DNA from: Hyphomicrobiales bacterium
GTDB lineage: Bacteria; Pseudomonadota; Alphaproteobacteria; Rhizobiales; Rhizobiaceae
Length of the DNA: 64,000 nt
Reading direction: 5' to 3'
NCBI GenBank assembly: GCA_900472925.1
Contig: UCJU01000001.1
Coordinates: forward strand, 1-64,000
The position numbers and the translations under genes were made by a program. Below the pieces are notes generated by a model. It searched no databases. It was not told where the DNA came from and saw nothing but the letters and a program-made list of their open reading frames with translations. Positions 16,504-22,288 of this stretch are shown piece by piece. Position 1 is the first letter of the stretch. Every line of letters begins with the position of its first letter.

Positions 16504-17016
16504 ATGGCTGACGATATCATCGAGATGCCGGAGCCTCTTGGGTTCCACGCGAAAGAATTGTTTTTGCGCGGCTCCGAATATCTGGAGGCGTTTAAGCTGT
16601 TACAGCACGATGAGAGGCTGAAATACCCCACCTATTTTTCAGTGGTGCATTCGATGGAGCTTTTTTTGAAAAGCTACCTTGTTGCGAAGGGCGTCAGCAA
16701 AGTTGAACTCAAAAAAATGAAAATCCGTCATGATCTGGAGCTTCTCTACGAACGTTGCGCTAGTCTGGGAATGCCAACGGTTCAGCACCTCGGAGATTTT
16801 GCGCGTGAGTTCAAAGATAAAAACAGCGACCACGACTTTCGATATCCAACAGCGTATATTCTCAGGTTGCCCACTCCAAAACTATGCTTAGAGGTGATGG
16901 AGCCTTTGCGAGATGTTTTAAGGCCTATAATTTCCGATGTTGCGCTAAAGGCGCAATTCAATTTCGCCTCGGAAACTTATCATTTGAAGGGTCGCAAAAT
17001 ACGCTGGTCAGACTAA
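16504..17016 (+). CDS. HEPN-like protein of unknown function
   Basis: A 170-residue soluble protein. The stretch SVVHSMELFLKSYLVAKG, followed by KIRHDLELLYERC, resembles the helical core of HEPN domains (a helix of the type AxxxxELxLKxxL and then a HDL turn). The canonical RNase motif R-X4-6-H is not obvious: the nearest candidates are adjacent Arg-His in KIRHDL and the segment KNSDHDFRYP. So the fold is suggested but nuclease activity is not supported. It starts ten bases after the rightward repressor gene and is followed by a 27-bp palindrome and a membrane-protein gene. Confidence 0.55.
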   Translation: MADDIIEMPEPLGFHAKELFLRGSEYLEAFKLLQHDERLKYPTYFSVVHSMELFLKSYLVAKGVSKVELKKMKIRHDLELLYERCASLGMPTVQHLGDFAREFKDKNSDHDFRYPTAYILRLPTPKLCLEVMEPLRDVLRPIISDVALKAQFNFASETYHLKGRKIRWSD

Positions 17017-17025
17017 TTGGACCGG

Positions 17026-17052
17026 TAGCGTTCGCCACTTTGGCAAACCCTA
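17026..17052. repeat. 27-bp imperfect palindrome, first unit of the hairpin family
   Basis: Arms TAG-c-GTT-c-GCCA and TGGC-a-AAC-c-CTA surround CTT. It fills the gap between the HEPN-like gene and the membrane-protein gene and shares the GCCA-NNN-TGGC core seen in the arrays at 17572-17754 and 18240-18513. Confidence 0.75.
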
Positions 17053-17073
17053 GACATAAACGGGAGTGAAACT

Positions 17074-17568
17074 GTGGAAACTGAGAAACAATTTGACGTT
17101 CGTTTGAAGTCGGCTGAGAGGCACCATGACTGGCGTAAAAAAGGCATGGAAATCCACGCCACCCAGCTTCAAGCATTTGCAGTGATGGCAATGAAAGCAC
17201 CATCATTGGTCGCCGCGGGAGGCGTCGTGGCCGCACTCGGTTTTTACAGCGCCAATTATTCCAGATTGAAGAGTGTACCAAGCGCATTGGACGATTTTAA
17301 TTCGGTCCTGACCTGGCTCTTCCTAGCTCTTCTGGTGACGCTTGCGGCCCCAGCTGCGGCATACTTTTCGCAACTGTTCTACTCGGAGGCTTTAGCGTCT
17401 GAAAAATACACCTTCGAGCATCCTTATGTTGAAGAGACTAGACGATCAAAAAGGTTCACCTTTGCGGGTGATATTGCAAGATGGTCATCAGTCATTTTTA
17501 CGACTGCTTCAGCAGTGTGCATCTTGGTGGGAGGGCTTAACTTCTTGGATCTCGTTGCTAAGGTTTAA
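17074..17568 (+). CDS. Membrane protein with three predicted helices
   Basis: A 164-residue protein starting at GTG 17074 behind CGGGAG. The N terminus is charged (residues 1-35), followed by hydrophobic segments at about 39-60 (APSLVAAGGVVAALGFY), 79-103 (VLTWLFLALLVTLAAPAAAY) and 138-160 (SSVIFTTASAVCILVGGLNF). The soluble N-terminal tail is probably cytoplasmic. No family is recognised. Position between a HEPN-like protein and an unknown protein within a temperate element suggests a moron-type role such as superinfection exclusion, but this is an inference from context. Confidence 0.65.
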   Translation: METEKQFDVRLKSAERHHDWRKKGMEIHATQLQAFAVMAMKAPSLVAAGGVVAALGFYSANYSRLKSVPSALDDFNSVLTWLFLALLVTLAAPAAAYFSQLFYSEALASEKYTFEHPYVEETRRSKRFTFAGDIARWSSVIFTTASAVCILVGGLNFLDLVAKV

Positions 17569-17571
17569 TTT

Positions 17572-17687
17572 GTCGTAGCCATGTTGGCGACCACGTGACG
17601 GACAATCTGACCGCGACGTGGCGGCAATATTTGCAGCGACGCAAGTTGACAATTTGACCACTTGAAATCAGATCGCCAAATTGGCGA
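17572..17687. repeat. Tandem palindrome array 1 (five units)
   Basis: Five imperfect palindromes lie end to end, centres near 17583, 17606, 17629, 17653 and 17680. Unit 2 (17591-17621) has outer arms CCACGT/ACGTGG, a two-base mismatch, then CGG-A-CA and TG-A-CCG around ATC. Unit 4 is 17642-17664 (outer CAAGT/ACTTG, inner ACAA/TTGA). Unit 5 is TCGCCAAATTGGCGA, perfect. Cores follow GNCA-NNN-TGNC. There are no T-runs to make them terminators. They occupy the gap between the membrane-protein gene and the 156-residue protein gene. Confidence 0.85.
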
Positions 17688-17707
17688 CGCTGTTGGAGTA
17701 GCAAACC

Positions 17708-17754
17708 CCGCCACTTGAAAGAGGAAACAAACCCTCCATTTCAAGGCTTGGCGG
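17708..17754 (+). repeat. Long hairpin in the leader of the 156-residue protein gene
   Basis: CCGCCA (17708-17713) pairs with TGGCGG (17749-17754), and TTGAAA pairs with TTTCAA inside it, with GAGG/CCTC-type pairing near the apex. It ends 30 bases before the GTG start at 17784 and could influence its translation. It is larger than the units of the neighbouring array but shares the CCACTTGA sequence seen in several of them. Confidence 0.6.
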
Positions 17755-17783
17755 AACATCAATTAGCGACTGGGAGGAAAAGC

Positions 17784-18254
17784 GTGAAGCCTGAAATCAA
17801 ACAAAAGCTCAATACCATTTTGAAATCGTATAATGATCAGGTCGAGGCAGATAAGCAGCATGCTTCAAATGTATTGAGGGAAGGCAATGAACGGTTGGCC
17901 CGCTTTAGAGGCTTACAACAGTCCATCATTGCACCGGCAATGACAGAGATTGAGCGTGAACTGAAGGCGGCACAACTAAGTGTTTCGGTTGACCATGGCA
18001 ATAATCCTCAAAGCCGTAAACTTCACCCCAATTCTCAATACTCCGCTTTCGATTTCAAATCTCCAGCGGGAGTAGCCACCTTGCTAATCTGGCAGAGCAA
18101 AGAGAATCCAGAGGTTGATTTCAGTTTTTCGATGAGCCGGAACAGCTACAAGCACTTTTCGCTCGATCCTACGAAGCTAGACGAGGATGCGGTCCACACC
18201 TACGTTTCGGAACTTGTAGAAGAAGCGCTCACGCGTAAACCAAGTGTCAAGTGA
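17784..18254 (+). CDS. 156-residue unknown protein flanked by palindrome arrays
   Basis: Start GTG at 17784 is chosen because GGGAGGAAA lies just before it; an ATG at 17715 would place the start inside the leader hairpin. The N-terminal half is a long charged helix (NTILKSYNDQVEADKQHASN, then REGNERLARFRGLQQS), probably coiled coil. The C-terminal half is beta-rich (STQ-poor, with YSAFDFKSPAGVATLLIWQS and VDFSFSMSRNSYKHFSL) and ends with an acidic helix. No family is recognised. The stop lies within a palindrome, and both flanks are arrays of short hairpins, which makes it a candidate binding partner of those structures. Confidence 0.6.
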   Translation: MKPEIKQKLNTILKSYNDQVEADKQHASNVLREGNERLARFRGLQQSIIAPAMTEIERELKAAQLSVSVDHGNNPQSRKLHPNSQYSAFDFKSPAGVATLLIWQSKENPEVDFSFSMSRNSYKHFSLDPTKLDEDAVHTYVSELVEEALTRKPSVK

Positions 18255-18513
18255 CACCGGGCTTCGCCAAAATGATGAAACGGTGGGGAATTTCCCCACC
18301 ATCTAGCAAGCGACAATTTGTCGGTTGCTCCCGTTTCGCCAAATTGGCAACACCGATCAAGTCGCCAATCTGGCGACATTGAATCAAGTGGCAGAGTGTG
18401 CCACTTGAAAAAGAGTGGACAGATTGACCACTCTTTCAACCGGGGAAACTCCCCAGTTCAGCAACGGACAATCTGTCCGCCGCTGCGGGTGGGTTCGCGG
18501 AATTTGCAAACCC
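18240..18513. repeat. Tandem palindrome array 2 (eleven units)
   Basis: Eleven palindromes with centres near 18250, 18271, 18291, 18317, 18343, 18369, 18396, 18423, 18448, 18472 and 18502, mostly 24-27 bp apart. Examples: GGTGGGGAATTTCCCCACC (18282-18300, perfect), GTCGCCAATCTGGCGAC (18361-18377, perfect arms), TCAAGTGGCA/TGCCACTTGA around five bases (18384-18408), AAAGAGTGG/CCACTCTTT (18410-18436), and CAGC-aa-CGGACA/TGTCCG-cc-GCTG (18459-18485). The 18271 unit is weak. Arms differ from unit to unit but remain complementary. This fills the gene-free 300 bases between the 156-residue protein gene and the convergent tail genes. Confidence 0.88.
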
Positions 18514-18555
18514 TCAATCAGGAACGACTTACAAGGGTATCCGCCCGCCAGGTGA

Positions 18556-19095
18556 TCACGCCACCATCGCCTCGACCCACATCTCATCCACGTTGGCAGG
18601 TGTCAGTTCTAGCGCCTGCGCAATGAGAAGCAGGGTTGGGTGGTCACGGCTGAAGGTTTGAGCGTCTGCCCATTCGATCTGCGCTTCCTGTTTTGCCAGA
18701 CTTTCCGGCATGCCCTCGATAAGCGCTTCGACACTGGCAAGAGAAATGCCGTTACGAACAAGCGTCAAGCGCAACTGACGCTTCGTAACCGGAGTAAGTT
18801 CAACAGGTAGATCGAGAGGCAACCACGCCCCATCCTTCCAGACCTGCCCCGCATCTTCGGGTGCTGTTGCGACCTGAACGCCATCGGTAAGGAAATCAGG
18901 AATACTCTCATCCGGCCCGTCATAACTGCCGAGGTACTTTCCGGCTTCATCCACAAAGAAGCGTGGTGCCGAAGGCGGTAGAGGCTTTTGCGCAACCTCG
19001 ACAGCGTCTACGAACTCCTCTGGCATATCTCCATCCGCGTCATCGTAGCTGCCTAGATAATTGCCGTTGTCGTCAATGAAAAATCGCTCTGTCAT
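18556..19095 (-). CDS. Tail-fibre-associated protein with an internal duplication
   Basis: A 179-residue protein following the tail-fibre gene by one base. Residues 1-35 and 43-78 are a duplicated unit: RFFIDDNGNYLGSYDDADG and RFFVDEAGKYLGSYDGPDE, each followed by a short acidic stretch and an aliphatic strand. The second half contains a helical segment (TKRQLRLTLVRNGISLASVE) resembling the C-terminal part of proteins encoded after phage tail fibres. A tail-fibre chaperone or fibre-tip attachment role is likely from position; the fold is not firmly recognised. Confidence 0.65.
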   Translation of the reverse strand: MTERFFIDDNGNYLGSYDDADGDMPEEFVDAVEVAQKPLPPSAPRFFVDEAGKYLGSYDGPDESIPDFLTDGVQVATAPEDAGQVWKDGAWLPLDLPVELTPVTKRQLRLTLVRNGISLASVEALIEGMPESLAKQEAQIEWADAQTFSRDHPTLLLIAQALELTPANVDEMWVEAMVA

Positions 19096-19096
19096 T

Positions 19097-20404
19097 TTAT
19101 AGCGCCGCCTTTAATCTAAGCTGCCAGTTGGCCGTAGGGGCTACATCAGTGCCTCCGTTTGATTTGTTTAGTATCGCAATACCTGCGTTGCCGATCTTCC
19201 AGTAGATATTCGAGGCGTCAGCCCATAAGTGGATGCCGAAAGAACCCTGCCCGGGCCAAGGCTGCGTTCCTGATGCCATCTCAATTTCATCCCCAACCGA
19301 ATATCCATTGGACGCGGTCGTACAAAAAATCTGAGATGAAAGCTTTTGCGGTTTCGCCCCAAGCCCGTGCGCAACTGAACCCAAACCGTTGATGACGTAG
19401 GACTGCTGTCCGCTGGTGAATGGAGCCAGAGCGGCTTTAACTGCCGCAGCATCCGGGAACCAGTCTGGCGTCCCTGCCGCTATGTGTCCGGCGTTGGCTT
19501 TGTTGCCGAGGCGGATGTTGTTGACAGTTGTTACACCTGTCAACCGCGAGATGTACAAAGGGTTGAACAGGAACCCGCCATCATTCGCGAACGTGTTGAG
19601 TTGGAAGTCTTGCGCAGGGTTAAGACTTATGTCGAAAGCTGGCAGGTTTCCACGAAGCCACCGAACGATACTAAAGTTTCCGGGGTTCTCTTTGACGACG
19701 AAAGTCGGGGCGAGGACTTCATTTAAGAACGTCGCATTACCCCGGATATCGATGCCCTTAAGAGCTATCAGTTGCTCTGCGAGGGTCATCTTCCCGGACT
19801 GGCGATTAATACTCAGGATGCCGCCATTCCAATTTCCGTCGTCGGCGTACTTACCAATATTGAAGGTGCCTAAGCTGTCAACGAACACAGCGAACCGAGA
19901 AATCCCACCCTTTTGGAACATCAGAACCTGATCTTGGATGTCGAGGCCATTGATCGCGAAGGTAGGAACTGTGACGCCACCCGTAAATATCTCGCCGGTC
20001 TTATTTACCTTCCCTGCAAGCGCCGAAATAAGCCCGACCACCTGCGCCATCGTATGATCGTGGTTGCCGAGCAAACTAAGCGCAGACGCGAAGCTGAATT
20101 TTCCGTCATTGTTTTTAGCAAGAACGTAATTCAGCGCCGCATCGGCAGAGCCTACAACATCGGTCAGGTCGCCGATCCTGAACGTCTTGCTGGCGTCCAT
20201 CTTGTTTTGGAGCGCCGAGACGAGGCCGTTGATCTGGTCGATAGGGTGGCTGTGAACAGATGCGGCCTTGCCTGCAACAAGGTCACTTAACGTTTTGAGA
20301 ATGGTATCTACCAACTCCCAAGCCTGTTGCAAGCGTCGAAACTCTTCTTCGACCGTCGCCGCATCGTCGGGAATTGGAATGCTGTAGTGGGGGGTCGTCG
20401 TCAC
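19097..20404 (-). CDS. Phage tail-fibre-like protein
   Basis: A 435-residue protein with fibre features: two HSHP/HDHT-type metal-binding turns (VHSHPIDQINGLVSAL and GNHDHTMAQVVGLISAL) in repeat context, low Cys content, many short beta strands with Gly/Asn turns, and a C-terminal domain (VINGLGSVAHGLGAKPQ, then WADASNIYWKIGNAG) like those that bind host surface in trimers. The N-terminal part (about 1-60) is helical and may attach to a baseplate. It is the only clear tail gene in the element, and it lies away from the capsid gene. Confidence 0.78.
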   Translation of the reverse strand: MTTTPHYSIPIPDDAATVEEEFRRLQQAWELVDTILKTLSDLVAGKAASVHSHPIDQINGLVSALQNKMDASKTFRIGDLTDVVGSADAALNYVLAKNNDGKFSFASALSLLGNHDHTMAQVVGLISALAGKVNKTGEIFTGGVTVPTFAINGLDIQDQVLMFQKGGISRFAVFVDSLGTFNIGKYADDGNWNGGILSINRQSGKMTLAEQLIALKGIDIRGNATFLNEVLAPTFVVKENPGNFSIVRWLRGNLPAFDISLNPAQDFQLNTFANDGGFLFNPLYISRLTGVTTVNNIRLGNKANAGHIAAGTPDWFPDAAAVKAALAPFTSGQQSYVINGLGSVAHGLGAKPQKLSSQIFCTTASNGYSVGDEIEMASGTQPWPGQGSFGIHLWADASNIYWKIGNAGIAILNKSNGGTDVAPTANWQLRLKAAL

Positions 20405-20737
20405 TGATTCTATCCTTGATCCGCGTCATGATATTTTGATTCCACAGCTGGTCTGTTGGCGTTCAAGCTACAGGGCTTGTGAGTGAGTTCGTTCGTGGGA
20501 TTCTTTTTTTGATGGCGGGGGTGCGGTCGCATCCACCGCCCCTACTGCTGCCCCTTGCGGCGCTTTCTGCCGTTCTTGCCCTCCTTCTCACCTTTCGGCC
20601 TCTGATTCCGATTCCACCCAAAGGGCAGGGGAACCCCCCTATAATTTTTCGCAAAGAGAGAAATGCCGCAGTCGCGCTTACCCGCTAGTGAGGCAGGTCG
20701 CAGGAAGGACCCATGCTGGGGGGAGTGGGTGAAGACA
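20405..20737. other. Gene-free stretch upstream of the tail-fibre gene
   Basis: About 330 bases with no convincing gene on either strand. It is C-rich on the plus strand. A bulged inverted repeat lies at 20514-20540 (GGCGG/CCGCC outer arms, TGCG/CGCA inner arms). The promoter of the tail-fibre gene should be here on the minus strand, but I cannot pick hexamers with confidence. Confidence 0.4.
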
Positions 20738-21088
20738 TCACGCATCATCGGCCTCGAACGATAGCCAAGCGAGTTGCTCAGCCGCGTCGATCCAGCCCAA
20801 GTCCATCGAGATGCTGACCTTCCCTCGCGGGTGTGGTCTATCGATCTTGAGGTGGCCGTTAGCCTTGGCTGTACGCAGCGTGATCTGGACTGTTGAGACA
20901 CTGACGCCAGCAATCTTGCCGATCCGTTCTAGCGACAGCCTGCAATGGCCTGATCGCTTCACCACGCGAAAGATGACTGCCATCACGGCCTGTTGTCCCT
21001 GCGAGTACTGGCCCGCAAACGCTATGGGAGCTTCACCACTCACGACGCGACGCCTCTGCAATTTCGTCTTACCAACCATGGTCGTCAT
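20738..21088 (-). CDS. Winged-helix replication-type or regulatory protein
   Basis: A 116-residue protein with a winged-helix segment: MAVIFRVVKRSGHCRLSLER, IGKIAGVSVSTVQITLRTAK as the recognition helix, and GKVSISMDLGWID as the wing. This resembles the HTH proteins next to replication initiators in temperate phages and plasmids. It starts 12 bases after the stop of the larger HTH protein gene upstream and is likely co-transcribed with it. Confidence 0.7.
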   Translation of the reverse strand: MTTMVGKTKLQRRRVVSGEAPIAFAGQYSQGQQAVMAVIFRVVKRSGHCRLSLERIGKIAGVSVSTVQITLRTAKANGHLKIDRPHPRGKVSISMDLGWIDAAEQLAWLSFEADDA

Positions 21089-21100
21089 CTCTGCCCCCTT

Positions 21101-21916
21101 TCAGTGCATTGCCCGCAGCTTTTCGCCGCGCATCGCCGTTATGATGAATTCAATTCCGCCGCCCCTGCGGTGCATCTCGGCTTGTGTGGCCTCTTCCTGC
21201 TGGTCAGCCGTTATCCAGCCCAGCACGTCCGCTTCCGCAGCCTGCCCCAGCGAGTGGAGTTGCGCATACCAGCGCCGTTCGGCAGCACTTCTTGCCGCCT
21301 CCGCATGGCTCACGCTCTTGCCTCCGTTGATCGGAAACAGCATGGATCGCTGATCGAGCGGCGCATTCCCTTTCCAAAGCCCATTTCGCTTTGTCTGCGG
21401 TTGCGACGGCGATGGTTTCGAAGCTGGTGTTTCCACTTGCTCCGGTTCGATGGGTTTATTCGATAGGTTCCTTCGAAGGGTTTGGGTCGCAGGGATGCGA
21501 CCTTTAACGTCGCAGCCTTGCGACCTTGAACGTCGCACGCTTGCGACGTTGGGACGGTCATTTTCGCGATCATTCGCAGGCGCTTTTCCGGTCTTCATGC
21601 GGGCGTCCCAATCCGACACCACGGCCTGAAACGCCTCCCAGTTTGGCCGGTAACTGGCACGATGCGACTTACCGCCGTGGCTGGCCTTCTGGATCAACCC
21701 AAGCTCGTCAAGCGTCTCGGTGGCACGGATCACCGTCGCGCGGTTGATGCCGAGCATCGTTGACAGACGATCAATGCCGGGATCGCACTGGCCTGTTTTC
21801 TTGTTGAAATGATCTATGATCGCGCCTGCAACACGCTTGGTGGCGTCGGTCAGGCCGGACATGAGGGTGAGCGCCTTGTGCGCGAAAAGGATGTCGTTAT
21901 CGCCCAGTAGAGCCAT
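21101..21916 (-). CDS. Replication-initiator-like helix-turn-helix protein
   Basis: A 271-residue protein. The N-terminal winged helix (residues 20-85) reads LTDATKRVAGAIIDHF, then GIDRLSTMLGINRATVIRAT and LDELGLIQKASHGGKS, like the DNA-binding domain of phage replication proteins of the lambda-O type. The middle (about 110-190) is low in complexity and basic, and the C-terminal part (EAARSAAERRWYAQLHSLGQ) is helical. The low-complexity segment coincides with iteron-like repeats at 21485-21547. Lambda-O-type genes contain the replication origin inside their own coding sequence, and the same is suggested here. Confidence 0.7.
   Translation of the reverse strand: MALLGDNDILFAHKALTLMSGLTDATKRVAGAIIDHFNKKTGQCDPGIDRLSTMLGINRATVIRATETLDELGLIQKASHGGKSHRASYRPNWEAFQAVVSDWDARMKTGKAPANDRENDRPNVASVRRSRSQGCDVKGRIPATQTLRRNLSNKPIEPEQVETPASKPSPSQPQTKRNGLWKGNAPLDQRSMLFPINGGKSVSHAEAARSAAERRWYAQLHSLGQAAEADVLGWITADQQEEATQAEMHRRGGGIEFIITAMRGEKLRAMH
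21485..21547. repeat. Iteron-like repeats inside the replication-type gene (possible origin)
   Basis: Two adjacent 23-bp direct repeats (21496-21518 and 21519-21541) share TGCGACCTT-x-AACGTCGCA and each contains the palindrome GCGAC/GTCGC. A third partial copy starts at 21542 (TGCGACGTT). Just before them GGTCGCA-ggga-TGCGACC (21485-21502) is a perfect inverted repeat. Half-sites TGCGAC and GTCGCA thus alternate roughly every 11-12 bp, one helical turn. Confidence 0.7.
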
Positions 21917-21917
21917 G

Positions 21918-22052
21918 TCACGCCCTCGGCTTAGCCAAGGCGTGGGCGATCTTTGCCGCTTCTGCGGCTTCCATCACTGTCAGGGCGAACCGGCGACGTG
22001 CAGCTATGATGGCGCTGCCAGTTATCATTGCGCCGTGCAGATGAAGCCACAT
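21918..22052 (-). CDS. Possible 44-residue protein next to the right attachment site
   Basis: ATG at 22052 preceded by GTGAGG, giving a basic helical 44-residue protein (ITGSAIIAARRRFALTVMEA, ending HALAKPRA). Its TGA at 21918-21920 is one base before the ATG of the replication-type gene, which suggests coupling. The frame is open further upstream through the attachment site (reading NTALKNQTVTSSN) but has no ATG or GTG there, so a longer original gene cut by recombination is also possible. Confidence 0.4.
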   Translation of the reverse strand: MWLHLHGAMITGSAIIAARRRFALTVMEAAEAAKIAHALAKPRA

Positions 22053-22197
22053 AGCGGCCTCACGAACGCGTGGCTGCAAGGCGGCAAAAATCTCGTTTTG
22101 CGGGTTGGGAACCGTTCCAAATTCCCCAGTGATTTCAATGGCCGATTTTTGGAGGTTGGACGAAGTAACAGTCTGGTTTTTCAGGGCTGTGTTAGAA

Positions 22198-22215
22198 CCA
22201 CCCTGTCCGCCATCC
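22198..22215 (+). repeat. attR: second copy of the 18-bp core
   Basis: CCACCCTGTCCGCCATCC, identical to 11463-11480 and in the same orientation. It is a partial tRNA-Ser 3' end with no tRNA body upstream, as expected for the distal end of an element inserted in the tRNA gene. The frcR stop is 74 bases further on. Confidence 0.9.
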
Positions 22216-22288
22216 CTTCAAAAATCATCAGAACTGCATTTGCCAGCCGATTGCCTGGATCTTTTGAAATGCCTGTTCGGCTGTTTTT

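Larger units (their letters stand above)
11463..22215. mobile_element. 10.75-kb integrated phage-like element in tRNA-Ser
   Basis: Bounded by an exact 18-bp repeat: 11463-11480 (the tRNA 3' end) and 22198-22215. The integrase gene lies next to the tRNA and reads towards it, the standard layout for tRNA-targeting integrases. Phage-type content is an integrase, a capsid-protease fusion, a MerR-like regulator, Arc-type repressors, a tail-fibre pair and replication-like HTH genes. No terminase, portal, tail tube, tape measure, holin or lysin gene is visible. It may be a phage satellite that supplies its own capsid, or a prophage reduced by deletion. Confidence 0.88.

Noticed and set aside
16078-17016. 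Type II toxin-antitoxin pair (Arc-type protein plus HEPN-like protein)
   Set aside because: Spacing and an HTH-plus-HEPN layout would fit, but the Arc-type protein has its own divergent paralogue and operators and the HEPN-like protein lacks a clear RNase motif; kept only as a possibility in the cassette finding.
18240-18513. CRISPR array
   Set aside because: Unit spacing is regular, but the units are not copies of one repeat, no spacers separate them, and no cas gene is present.
17572-18513. Series of Rho-independent terminators
   Set aside because: The stems have no T-runs after them on either strand and are too many and too regular for terminators.
20479-20688. Hydrophobic 69-codon frame on the plus strand
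   Set aside because: Pro/Leu runs come from a C-rich stretch, there is no ribosome site, and it lies where the tail-fibre promoter should be.
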